From: Methanobacteriota archaeon
GTDB taxonomy: Archaea > Halobacteriota > Methanosarcinia > Methanosarcinales > Methanosarcinaceae
NCBI GenBank assembly: GCA_023399215.1
Contig: JAEWQJ010000036.1
Location: 1-64,000 of the forward strand
Length of the DNA stretch: 64,000 bases
Direction of reading: 5' to 3'
Shown here: positions 46,045 to 55,323 of the stretch, piece by piece
Numbering within the stretch: position 1 is the first letter of the stretch
Layout: every line of letters begins with the position of its first letter
The notes under the pieces: generated by a model
The model's input: only the letters and a program-made list of their open reading frames with translations
The model's database searches: none
Told to the model about the DNA's origin: nothing
Translations under genes and position numbers: made by a program

Positions 46045-46686
46045 TTAATCTCCGAGGGGCTCAACATTGTCTGAGACATCGTTTACGAGCTCGGATTTGT
46101 TAACATCGAAAACGACCATGCCGGTGTTTAGCTTCTCGGCTTCTTCTTCTGAGAGTCTGGTAGCCTTTACCTTCTTTGAAATTATCGCACTGTTCCCAAG
46201 AGGATCTTCGACTATGACTGTGATTTTTCTCTTGCCCTCAATCACATCTTCAAGCATACAAAGGAGCTCCTCGCTGCGTGAGGATTTCTCTTCATCTCCC
46301 TGTACCCACCTGCTCGCGGTCAGAAGAACATCCCGGACCCGTTGCAGTACGCCTTCAATATTCGTTACATATGATTCCGATACTGATCCAGGTTCGATGG
46401 TAACTCCCATTTCCGGGATGCGGATTGTACCTGAGGTTGAACGGATGACCCTTGCATCCAGGTCTTCACTGGTTTCAACTGGCATCTCATAGCGCATGGG
46501 CTCCTTAGTCGAGAGAATCATGGTATCTGCAAAACGGAAACTGCACTGGCATCTTGCACTGATATACATGATCTCCCCGAAATAGGGAATGTTATCTCTC
46601 TGCCAGTTCATCACCAGATCTTTCTGGCATAGAGGACAGCAGATTTTTGTTTCAAACCTTTCCTGTTTTAAGAAATCCTTATTCAA
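46045..46686 (-). CDS. ZPR1-family zinc-finger protein
   Basis: 213 residues. 'CCPLCQKDLVMNWQRDNIPYFGEIMYISARCQC' region is the ZPR1 zinc finger (CxxC...CxC), followed by 'FRFADTM' and a beta-rich domain with 'IPEMGVTIEPGS'. Eukaryotic ZPR1 binds eEF1A; the archaeal single-module protein is probably a translation-factor chaperone. Start overlaps the sepF stop by 4 bases, implying coupling with cell-division gene sepF. Confidence 0.92.
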   Translation of the reverse strand: MNKDFLKQERFETKICCPLCQKDLVMNWQRDNIPYFGEIMYISARCQCSFRFADTMILSTKEPMRYEMPVETSEDLDARVIRSTSGTIRIPEMGVTIEPGSVSESYVTNIEGVLQRVRDVLLTASRWVQGDEEKSSRSEELLCMLEDVIEGKRKITVIVEDPLGNSAIISKKVKATRLSEEEAEKLNTGMVVFDVNKSELVNDVSDNVEPLGD

Positions 46687-47066
46687 TATTTTCCACCAGA
46701 AATCTTGGATCTGTCTATTTTTATTCCTGTAGGGGTTACAATTACAGTATTTCCTTTGACCCCTGCGATATCCCCGTGGACATCAATAATAACGTCTTTC
46801 AGCTCTTTTAAAACTCTATCCCTGAGCAGGTCATCGCCTCTGATGTTTGAAATATCTACCAGCAAGATGTTTCCATTATAAATTTCCTGCTTGAGCTGGG
46901 ATACCTGGTTGATATTCGAGACTTCTGCGATCTTCACATAAGTTTCTGCAGGCTCGTCCTCGAGAACTTCTTCATATTTGCTGAGATCAATCTCGGTGTA
47001 ATCCTCGGGACTGGTTGGACTTTTTACATTGCTGCTGCCAAGGAGCTTGTCGATGAGTTTTGCCAT
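46683..47066 (-). CDS. sepF: Archaeal SepF, FtsZ membrane anchor
   Basis: 127 residues from ATG 47066 (GGTG at about -11); the longer frame to 47168 is not credible. The N-terminal 'MAKLIDKLLGSS' is the amphipathic membrane-targeting helix; residues of about 50-125 form the SepF core, ending 'GDIAGVKGNTVIVTPTGIKI'. It tethers FtsZ (58-59 kb here) to the membrane. Known to be the main anchor in archaea that lack FtsA. Confidence 0.9.
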   Translation of the reverse strand: MAKLIDKLLGSSNVKSPTSPEDYTEIDLSKYEEVLEDEPAETYVKIAEVSNINQVSQLKQEIYNGNILLVDISNIRGDDLLRDRVLKELKDVIIDVHGDIAGVKGNTVIVTPTGIKIDRSKISGGKY

Positions 47067-47237
47067 TTCTGCGCACCTATTATATTTTTTAAAATTCGAA
47101 TCGCACTGTCCTATATTGAAATCTATATTAATTAATTTTGCTATTATAAAGCTGATCCGGATTTTCATTCTATTTAATGGAGTTCGCGTTTCCTGCCCAC
47201 AGGTTTCGTTTAATGAAAGTAGATATTATGAGGACTA

Positions 47238-47723
47238 TCAGAATTCCGCGTTCCAGAGTTTGTCTCCAACATGGGTTATAGACTTTATGGCTTTGCCTGA
47301 AGTAGCTTCGACCATTTCCGGTCCTCCTAGAATAGCTTTTCCAATTGCAAGAGGTTTTTGATGAGTCTCTTCCACTATGATTACGAGATCTCCTTCTTTT
47401 ATTTCGGGGTCAGCTGCTACAACTCCAGGAGCCATGATATCCGCGCCGTTTGAAACAAAACGTATAGCTCCTTTATCCACGGTTACAACACGCTTTTGAA
47501 GTTCCATCTCAAGAGCTCCGCGGACGGTAGGAAAAAGATGTCCTTCAATTTCAAAAAGTAAAGGCTTGCCATCCACCAGAATAATGGAGTATTCCTCAAG
47601 GGTAATTTTTTCCAGGGTTTTGTCTTCCAGATATGACAGCTCTTCGCCGAAAGTGGACACAAGATCTTTCAACATTTTGTTCTTGATATTCTTCCTTAGC
47701 TGGACTCTTGACTTTACTTTCAA
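47238..47723 (-). CDS. PUA-domain RNA-binding protein (MCT-1/Tma20-like)
   Basis: 161 residues. An N-terminal pre-PUA domain (about 1-75) precedes a PUA domain: 'GAIRFVSNGADIMAPGVVAAD' and 'GDLVIIVEETHQKPLAIGKAIL'. This is the layout of archaeal relatives of MCT-1/Tma20 translation re-initiation and recycling factors. It lies upstream of sepF-zpr1 on the same strand, so the cluster may link translation and division. Confidence 0.88.
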   Translation of the reverse strand: MKVKSRVQLRKNIKNKMLKDLVSTFGEELSYLEDKTLEKITLEEYSIILVDGKPLLFEIEGHLFPTVRGALEMELQKRVVTVDKGAIRFVSNGADIMAPGVVAADPEIKEGDLVIIVEETHQKPLAIGKAILGGPEMVEATSGKAIKSITHVGDKLWNAEF

Positions 47724-47880
47724 TTAATCACCGGATTTTCAAATGTTATATTTTATTTATAGCATAGGGTTTTTGTGCTTTTTAAAACTTATGTGGAGCT
47801 CTGGAGTTATCTGAAATAGATTTCTGTTATATTTTCGTATTTATACTCAGTGTGTTTGTTCAGGAATCTTAAGGGTATTT

Positions 47881-49035
47881 TCACTCAAGTTTTACAAAGA
47901 ACACTGAAAGCAGCGCAACGGCACTTACAAAAAATAGGGTCTCATAACCTAAAGGCTCAAGGAAGAAGCTCCCAAGAACCGGGCCCAGCCCAAGCCCTGC
48001 ATAAATGCCGGTATTGAAAAGTCCCATTGCAAAGCCGCTTGAGTTGATTCTGGAAACAGCCGTAATAAGCCCTACGACTGCGGCTCCTCCTCCTGCTCCT
48101 ATAAGGAAGAAAGCCAGTAAAGGCAGTTTCACCGAGAGAAAGATACCTGCTGCTGCAAGGATTATTCCTGTACTTACTATATTTTTATAATTAAAATCTG
48201 CCTTGCCTGCAATCAGGGAACTCAGCATTGCAGCCAGATAAGAAACTGAAATTGCCAGTCCGAGTTCGGGTTTTGACAGAAAGCTAGCACTGTAATCCGC
48301 ATAGTTCGCATTTAACAGACCTGTGGTTCCATAAAAAAGTACCGAAATTCCCCAGATCTTTCCCAAATCGGTTTGAAACATGGTTTTTCTGGCCTTTGTC
48401 AGGTAACTTTTTAATTCGGGAAGCAAAGAGGTATCCTGCTGACTTTCTGAAGGACTTTTGCTTTCTGAGGGCGTAAATTCTTTTCCATATCTGGTCGGAG
48501 AAAGCAGCTCTCCGGCTTTCGAGAGAAGAAGAATACAGGAAAGCCCTGCAAGAAAAGTGAAGCTAACTATTGCGGTTTTAATTCCAAATCCGGCAAGTAC
48601 TCCTGAAAAGAAAACGCCTGCCGCTAGCCCGGCATTTAACAGAAAGTTAAACTCCCCAAGGCTTTGCTGGCTGTCTTCCCATTCTGCAAGTATGGAAAAA
48701 GCTGCAGGAAAAAAAGCCCCGCACCCTACTCCTTCCAGGAACCTGAAAATCCCAAGAATCAATGGAATATCCGAAAATGTAATAACAAAACCTGCTAAAG
48801 CAGTAAGAAGCATTCCAAATCTGATTACTTTCAGGTTCCCGATCCTGTCTGCCAGGATTCCGAAGGGCACGAGAGAAAGAAAAGCCCCCATAAAGTATCC
48901 GGAAAAGATAAGGCTTGAAACCGCAACACTTCCGCTATCTCCTCCAGCAAGTTCCGGAAGAATAGGGATTACTGCATTTGAAAGCCCCTGGAGCGCAAAA
49001 ACTGAAGAATAAAGTGTTAGTTTTTTGAAGTTCAT
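47881..49035 (-). CDS. MFS transporter, first of a tandem pair
   Basis: 384 residues, 12 membrane helices. 'GILADRIGNLKVIRFG' after helix 2 is the MFS motif A. It shares the opening 'GLSNAVIPILPELA' with the next upstream MFS gene, showing a tandem duplication. Substrate unknown; drug-type or sugar efflux is possible. A TTGGAAAA stretch precedes ATG 49035. Confidence 0.88.
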   Translation of the reverse strand: MNFKKLTLYSSVFALQGLSNAVIPILPELAGGDSGSVAVSSLIFSGYFMGAFLSLVPFGILADRIGNLKVIRFGMLLTALAGFVITFSDIPLILGIFRFLEGVGCGAFFPAAFSILAEWEDSQQSLGEFNFLLNAGLAAGVFFSGVLAGFGIKTAIVSFTFLAGLSCILLLSKAGELLSPTRYGKEFTPSESKSPSESQQDTSLLPELKSYLTKARKTMFQTDLGKIWGISVLFYGTTGLLNANYADYSASFLSKPELGLAISVSYLAAMLSSLIAGKADFNYKNIVSTGIILAAAGIFLSVKLPLLAFFLIGAGGGAAVVGLITAVSRINSSGFAMGLFNTGIYAGLGLGPVLGSFFLEPLGYETLFFVSAVALLSVFFVKLE

Positions 49036-49337
49036 AGATTTTCCAATTATATTTACTCAGCCCTATGCTGATATTTTACTCAATACTTATTATTCTCTGA
49101 TTTCTAAAGCCGTTTATTTTTAAAAATTACTCTTATCTTAAGAACTACTATTATTCTAAAAAGTAATTTTATTTTAAAAGCGGTTACTGTTTCTAAAGAG
49201 TACTCTTATTTCTAAAACCTCTTCCTGAATATCAGAAAATTCCGTGGAATAAATATCTTACGCAATATCCTCTGTTATTCAATCAAAGGAAACTTATTGA
49301 AATAAAACCTGGTTAAATACCTCTATCAGAGGAATCT
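49036..49337. other. Gap between the two MFS genes
   Basis: AT-rich, with repeated TCTAAA/TTATT words (about 49100-49230). No ORF. Confidence 0.4.
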
Positions 49338-50456
49338 TTAATTCTTCAATATAATACCAACTGCAAGGATACACCCGTTTGCTATAAACAGCTTTTCAAA
49401 ACTCACAAAATCTATAAAAATTCCTGCAATAATTGGAGCAAAAGAAAGCCCTGCATATATAGTCGTGTTGAAAAACCCCATTGCAAGACCTCTGTCAGTA
49501 TTCATTCTGGCAACAGCGAGGGCAAAACCTACAGTTGCAACTCCTGACCCTCCTCCAAGGCTTGAAAATCCCAGTAAGGGATATTTTATTGCAGAGAGAG
49601 CACCAAAGGCTGAAAAGCCCAGTCCAAGTCGTATTAAGGTTTTTTCCTTTACTTTGAAATACCCTCCAAACAGAGAGGTAATCATTGCACAGACATAAAG
49701 GCTGGAAATCGAGATCCCAAGTTGAGTTTTTGTTATAGTGCCCAGGCTGTAGTCCGGATAGTAGGCTACAAGCACTCCGATGGCTCCGTTAAGCAGAAAA
49801 GAACTGAGCCAGAGCCCGATATTGCTACGGCTTAGGAGTTTCTTAGTTTCTCTGTAAGGCTTTCTGAAAAGGCCGAAGCTTTTCAATGAACCTGCTTTCT
49901 CTGAGCTTTCAGGGTCAGTCAGTCCTCTGTACTTTGAAAACAGGTACGTGGTCAAAAGGAAAGTAAGGATTGTAAAGACTAGGATCGCTCCTTTCAGGTA
50001 GGTGTCTGCCAGCAACCCCGAGAGAAATGCCCCTGTAGCCAGACCAGCATTGAAAAGAAAAGTCAGCTCTCCTAGATAGCGTCCTGGATTATTGAGTTTG
50101 GATAATATGGCAAAGGAAGCCGGTAAAAAGGCTCCGCAGGCAGAACCTTCTATAAACCTTGCAATCAAAAGAATCCAGAGGTTTTCGGAAAGTAGAATTG
50201 TCAATCCTGAAATTACCGTAAGAACGATACCTAGTGCTATGAACTTAAAATTGCCGAACCTGTCCGCAAGAATTCCAAAAGGTAGCATTGTTCCCAGGGC
50301 TCCGAGAAAGTAGGCGGAAAATAGTAGGCTTAAGGCGAACTCACCAGAGGAATTATTACTCAGGTTCGCAAGCTCCGGAAGGATGGGGATAACAGCATTC
50401 GAGAGTCCCATTATAGTAAAAGCTGCTCCGTAAATCAAAAGCCTGTGAAGGTTCAT
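49338..50456 (-). CDS. MFS transporter, second of a tandem pair
   Basis: 372 residues from ATG 50456, chosen because 'MNLHRLLIYG' aligns with the start of its paralogue. 12 helices and motif A 'GILADRFGNFKFIALG'. A 28-residue extension to ATG 50540 has no counterpart in the paralogue. A G-quadruplex-like block lies about 360 bases upstream. Confidence 0.85.
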   Translation of the reverse strand: MNLHRLLIYGAAFTIMGLSNAVIPILPELANLSNNSSGEFALSLLFSAYFLGALGTMLPFGILADRFGNFKFIALGIVLTVISGLTILLSENLWILLIARFIEGSACGAFLPASFAILSKLNNPGRYLGELTFLFNAGLATGAFLSGLLADTYLKGAILVFTILTFLLTTYLFSKYRGLTDPESSEKAGSLKSFGLFRKPYRETKKLLSRSNIGLWLSSFLLNGAIGVLVAYYPDYSLGTITKTQLGISISSLYVCAMITSLFGGYFKVKEKTLIRLGLGFSAFGALSAIKYPLLGFSSLGGGSGVATVGFALAVARMNTDRGLAMGFFNTTIYAGLSFAPIIAGIFIDFVSFEKLFIANGCILAVGIILKN

Positions 50457-50785
50457 AGCATTAAAAATCCTTAACCAGATATTATAGTTTCTTGTCTGTA
50501 GTTTCTTGCCCGTAGTAGCTTTCGAAAAAGCGTTTCCCAAAGGCTAAAATGCCCATAGTAGCTTTCGAGAAACAGTTTCTCAAAGGTTAAAATGTCCGAA
50601 GCCAATTTTTAAAGGTTCCTTCAGCTTTTGGAGGAGTTTTTATATCCATTACATAGGTTATATCATAAGAAATATCAAATCTGCTTGTTAATCCCCAACT
50701 TCAACTTTAATATAACATTTTTATTATAATGTATTGAATAGAATGCATAGCTATTTATATAATTAGTTTGAATAGGGGTTATGTG

Positions 50786-50866
50786 TAATGTGAGCGGGAA
50801 ACTTTTTTCACATACCATACCCCCCACTCCCCATATGACCCCCCACTCCCCAACCCGCTCACACTA
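50786..50866 (-). other. G-quadruplex-capable block inside an inverted repeat
   Basis: TAATGTGAGCGGG (50786-50798) and CCCGCTCACACTA (50854-50866) are inverted repeats with 12/13 matches. Inside, the minus strand has G-runs of 4, 6, 4 and 6 (plus strand 50820-50851) separated by loops of 3, 6 and 3 bases, arranged as two identical 13-base units; a further G3 adjoins. Striking in otherwise AT-rich DNA. Confidence 0.65.
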
Positions 50867-51224
50867 CTTCTATTTATCAATCTGAGATCTATAAATCGAG
50901 CTTTTTTACAGATCTAAATACAATCAAATACAATCAAACTTTTTTATAAACATATATAAAATTTTTTCTTACTTCTTAACTCTTTAATCTATTATTTATT
51001 TAAAATTACAGTTCTATTTATTTAATCTCTCAGGTTCCACAATTCCTTTTTGCCGCTCCGCAACTTTTTTGCCTTGTCATATAGGAGAAAAAGGATCAGA
51101 GGAACTTTCTAACAGAAATAGTCTTTACAGAAACTACAGAAACTTGGTTTTGCAAAAATCATTTTTCGGAAAAAAAAATTAAAACATGGGCCAATGAGAT
51201 TTCATTTCAATATCAATATAAACA

Positions 51225-51330
51225 CATTTTTAAAATTAGTATAAATATATTTTTTAAAATTAGTATAAATATATTTTTTAAAATTATTATAAATATATTT
51301 TAAAATTAATGTAAATATATTTTTAAAATT
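51225..51330. repeat. AT-rich tandem repeat, about 23-bp unit, four copies
   Basis: Units TAAAATTAGTATAAATATAT followed by a T-run recur four to five times with variable T-run length. Probably slippage; its location downstream of the pyrophosphatase gene could mark a terminator zone. Confidence 0.75.
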
Positions 51331-51514
51331 AACCAATGGACACCATAGGATTACCAATAAAAATATCCTCTCACAAATGAAACTTCTTCATACTTAAAAA
51401 AGTTTGAAAATAAAATTTGCTGCTTCGTGAAATTACTATTCAGGAGAAGCCTCACAACATCTAATGTTGTAAGGCTTGATCTCACATTTTGATTCGCAGC
51501 TAATATCTGCTTTG

Positions 51515-53956
51515 TTACTCTTTTGTCGGGATTCTCATTCCATAAAATGAACGCCAGACAAAGAACAGACCAATCAACAGGAATATGCCACCTGCATAGG
51601 GAGCAATGTTTCGGAAGGACTCCGAAATCGCTATTTCCATGGCCAACAGACCAAACAGCGTGGTGAACTTGATGATTGGATTGAGGGCAACTGATGAAGT
51701 ATCTTTGTAAGGATCGCCTACAGTATCACCTACCACAGTGGCTTCATGTAAATCGGTACCTTTCTCCTGAAGGTCTACTTCCACTACTTTTTTTGCATTA
51801 TCCCAGCATCCTCCGGCATTTGCCATAAATACGGCCTGGAACAGTCCGAATACCGCAATGGAAATCAGATAAGAGATAAAAAGCGCCACCGAATCATTTC
51901 TGGATATTGGAGCAGAAAGACAGGAAAATGCCAGAGTAAAGGAGAATATGGCAATAAAAATATTGAACATACCCTGCTGTGCATACTGGGTACAGATCTT
52001 TACCACTTCTTTTGACTTTTCCGTGGATGCCTTCTGGCTGGCGTTTTCATCCAGCTGGATGTTTTCCTTGATGTATTCAACCGCCCTGTAGGCTCCGGTA
52101 GTTACGGCCTGGATTGATGCTCCGGTAAACCAGTAAATTACACAGCCGCCTGCTAAGAATCCGAGGATGGTATAGGGATTAAGCAGGGTCAGGATTTCTT
52201 CAGGTTGTACTCCAAGCACATTTTTAATAACAAGAATCAAGGAGAAGATCATCGTTGTAGCACCAACCACAGCTGTACCTATTAAAACCGGTTTGGCTGT
52301 GGCTTTAAAAGTATTTCCTGCTCCGTCATTTGCTTCAAGATAATGTTTGGCTGTATCAAAATCCGCTTTGAAGTTGAATTCTTTCTGGATCTGTTCCTTT
52401 ACTTTAGGAATGGTTTCTATAAGCGACAGCTCGTAAATGGATTGAGCGTTATCAGTCACAGGTCCGTAACTGTCAACTGCTATGGTAACAGGGCCCATGC
52501 CCAGCATCCCGAAAGCCACCAGTCCGAATGCGAATATGGACGGATAAATCATTATCTCGCTCAAGCCGTATCCGCTGACATAATAGGCAACGAACATTAG
52601 CAAGGAGAAGACCATACCGATCCAGAATGAACTGAAGTTACCTGCAACCAGTCCGGAAAGAATGTTAAGAGACGGGCCACCTTCTCGGGAAGCTTTGACA
52701 ACTTCAGCTACGTGCTTGGAATTTGGACTGGTAAAGACTTTTGTAAATTCGGGAATTAAAGCCGCTCCCAGGGTACCGCAGCTTATTATTATTGAGAGTA
52801 CAAGCCAGAGCTTCTCTAACTCGGCAGGCACTCCGGATTTAGGTCCCAGGATGTAATAGCTTACAGCGAAGGTTCCAATTATGGAAAAAATAGAGGTAAT
52901 CCATATTAGACTGGTCAGAGGTTGTTCAAAATCAAAATCATCTTTGCTACTGAATCTTGCCTGGCTAAGTGCTTTATTGATGTAAAAAGAGGCTACAGAA
53001 GTAATAATCATGAGTATACGCATGACAAAGATCCAGGTAAGCAGGATGCCAGTCAGGTCAGGCTGTACAGCCAGAACTATGAAGGAAACAAGGGCAACTC
53101 CGGTTACACCATAAGTTTCGAATCCATCTGCGGTTGGCCCTACGCTATCACCTGCATTATCTCCAGTACAGTCGGCAATAACACCGGGATTACGCGGATC
53201 ATCTTCCTTTATCCCAAAAACTATTTTCATCAGGTCGGAGCCTATATCGGCGATCTTGGTAAATATCCCACCTGCAATACGTAAGGCGCTGGCCCCCAGA
53301 GACTCTCCTATTGCAAAGCCTATAAAGCTTGCTCCAGCAAGGTTTCTTGGAACAAACAGCAGTATAATTAACATCATTATTAGCTCAACGCAGACCAGAA
53401 GCACGCCTATGCTCATTCCAGCATCGAGAGCGATGTTTAATAGTTTCAGGGGTTTTTTCTCCAGGGAAACGAATGCGGTTCTGCTGTTAGCCAGGGTATT
53501 CATACGAATTCCGTACCAGGCAACTGTGTAAGAACCCAGTATCCCTAGAATGGTCCAGGCCATGATAAGCAGTACTCCGCTCAGAGGCATTTTCTGAAGG
53601 AAGCCAAAGTAAAAGGCTATACATAAGCCGATGAAAACAAATAATATGCACAGCAGTTTGCCCTGCTGAATAAGATAAGTTTTACAGGTCTCGTAGATTG
53701 TGTCGGCCACATCCAGCATGGACTGATGAGCCCTGATTTTTTTCACCTTCATAAACTGGTAAAGGCCAAACAGCATACCTAAGATACAGACTACGATACC
53801 CAAGAGCAGCAAATTGTTTTGCTCTTGGCTTAAATTCGGAATTTTAAGATTCGCCTCACTGGCAGCCGCTATTGCCGGTGTTAGCGACATTATGGCCAAG
53901 CTAAAAAGGCTTTCTAGTGTTGCCTTGGCCACCTTATTTTTGGTTATAATCTCCAT
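51515..53956 (-). CDS. hppA: Membrane-bound ion-translocating pyrophosphatase
   Basis: 813 residues, about 16 helices. The PPi/Mg site 'EDDPRNPGVIADCTGDNAGD' (251-270) is followed by 'SVGPTADGFETYG'. Hydrolyses PPi to pump H+ and/or Na+. The 'DCTGDNAGDSVGPTADG' form resembles bacterial (Bacteroides, Geobacter-like) enzymes rather than the plant type. 'GNTFKA' has Lys where K+-independent members do, so K+ independence is inferred. A hydrophobic, Ala-rich N-terminus (about 10-32) may be an extra signal anchor. Probably of bacterial origin. Confidence 0.95.
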   Translation of the reverse strand: MEIITKNKVAKATLESLFSLAIMSLTPAIAAASEANLKIPNLSQEQNNLLLLGIVVCILGMLFGLYQFMKVKKIRAHQSMLDVADTIYETCKTYLIQQGKLLCILFVFIGLCIAFYFGFLQKMPLSGVLLIMAWTILGILGSYTVAWYGIRMNTLANSRTAFVSLEKKPLKLLNIALDAGMSIGVLLVCVELIMMLIILLFVPRNLAGASFIGFAIGESLGASALRIAGGIFTKIADIGSDLMKIVFGIKEDDPRNPGVIADCTGDNAGDSVGPTADGFETYGVTGVALVSFIVLAVQPDLTGILLTWIFVMRILMIITSVASFYINKALSQARFSSKDDFDFEQPLTSLIWITSIFSIIGTFAVSYYILGPKSGVPAELEKLWLVLSIIISCGTLGAALIPEFTKVFTSPNSKHVAEVVKASREGGPSLNILSGLVAGNFSSFWIGMVFSLLMFVAYYVSGYGLSEIMIYPSIFAFGLVAFGMLGMGPVTIAVDSYGPVTDNAQSIYELSLIETIPKVKEQIQKEFNFKADFDTAKHYLEANDGAGNTFKATAKPVLIGTAVVGATTMIFSLILVIKNVLGVQPEEILTLLNPYTILGFLAGGCVIYWFTGASIQAVTTGAYRAVEYIKENIQLDENASQKASTEKSKEVVKICTQYAQQGMFNIFIAIFSFTLAFSCLSAPISRNDSVALFISYLISIAVFGLFQAVFMANAGGCWDNAKKVVEVDLQEKGTDLHEATVVGDTVGDPYKDTSSVALNPIIKFTTLFGLLAMEIAISESFRNIAPYAGGIFLLIGLFFVWRSFYGMRIPTKE

Positions 53957-54945
53957 TTAGCCGATCACTTCTCTCATCACATTTTTGACAGATAAATTGG
54001 TTAAAGATTAATTTCAATGAAAGTGTAAGCAATTATCTTTATGGTTTTGTGCAGTTTGTGGGGAGTTAAGACCTTTTAAAGGTGTCGAACCTATATAATT
54101 GTCCTTCCCCGGCAAGCCTAAAATCCAAAGTATTATTTCTATCCTGGCAGATGACTTAAACTAGACTTTCAGGCTTTTTTGGTTCGTATTATGAGTCAGT
54201 GTGTATGTCTACACTACTACGATTTACCTCATAACAAGGACTTCAAAAATAAGTCTTAAGTCTATTATTTAATCTGCATTACTACTGATGCGCTTCATAA
54301 CGGAATTACCTCAAATGGAAAGGGCAGTACAAGGAAATTCGTGACGTACTCCTCGTCGCAAAGAGTATGCTTATGCACATCATAGGAATTATAGTAGTGA
54401 TAGGTTGTCATGATCAGCAAAGTCAGCTCTAATACTAACTTATAAATGTTCATGAGTCCTGAATCTATCATTTAATCCGGCTCGCAATTTTCTGATAATA
54501 AATTAACGTAAATTGAATTTTGAATTGTTAAAGCCTGATTTTGACAAAAGCGTAATCAGTTGCTTTTATATAAGTCTTTTTACCCTTTGTCTGAACGATA
54601 ATTTCTAAATTATTTTTATAATAATTTTCTCTTTTTCCTGATGGTGTATATTTCCAATCTGAAATCCAAACAAGATACAAATATATAACATGTTGTTTGG
54701 ACACTCTAAAGAAATGGAACTGCGACAATAAGAGTTTGCTGGGAGATAAGCCCTGTGAATTCTACAGTTTAACAGGTTCTTCATACGTTTTTTTCAGTTA
54801 AGTTCCGATCTATGTTTTTTCAGTTAAGTTCCTATATATATAAAGATATCGACAAATTTCTGACAAAAAAAAGCAGTTCTATTTGTAAATTGTATTTCTT
54901 AAATATTTATATACCACACAAATAAGGTAATAAGTTTCCGGGTTC
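53957..54945. other. About 1 kb gap between hppA and the nifH fragment
   Basis: It holds the hppA promoter at the left. A frame at about 54304-54432 (+) reads 'RNYLKWKGQYKEIRDVLL' with stops on both sides and could be the end of a decayed transposase or other gene, but it is too short to name. No other gene is visible. Confidence 0.4.
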
Positions 54946-55323
54946 CTATGAAGAACTGAATAAAACAGAATTTTTTACCATGTCGTTAAACTGATCGTTT
55001 TTGAGCAACCCGAGTGAAGTGATAATTTCTCGGCCTGCGCATCCTACACCTGGTTCAGGCCCTCCGGATTCCACACACTTTATACCGCCAAAGCCCGGCT
55101 GCAAGACAGTATCAAGGTCAACTCCTTCGTCTCCTTCACTTCTTAGTGTATCAAGTACAGTCTTCTGGTTCAGGCCGTCAAGCAGCATTCTGGTGGAGTC
55201 TGCTTTCGGGTCGCATCCTACAAGCAAAATTTTATTGCCCATGGTCGAAAGGGCCACAGTTAGATCTTGCGTGGTAGTGGATTTTCCGATTCCACCTTTT
55301 CCGTAAATTGCTATCTGTCTCAT
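54946..55323 (-). pseudogene. Truncated second copy of nifH
   Basis: 125 codons. Residues 1-105 match NifH at 33336-34157 almost exactly, including the P-loop and the first cluster ligand region ('GVGCAGREI'; Gly99 is Glu here), and the DNA is nearly identical. The match then breaks into unrelated 'NDQFNDMVKNSVLF' sequence and a stop. The second cluster Cys (Cys130) and the rest of the fold are missing, so it cannot work as an iron protein. A nifH-like promoter is retained upstream. Confidence 0.9.

Larger units (their letters stand above)
50457..51514. other. 1 kb repeat-rich intergenic region
   Basis: No gene. It holds a C/G-run block inside an inverted repeat (50786-50866) and AT-rich tandem repeats (about 51225-51330), listed separately. 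Between them is AT-rich sequence without structure that I can see. Confidence 0.5.

Noticed and set aside
54304..54432. Transposase fragment
   Set aside because: The 'KWKGQYKEIRDVLL' frame is too short and lacks a diagnostic motif, so only a note in the gap entry is justified.
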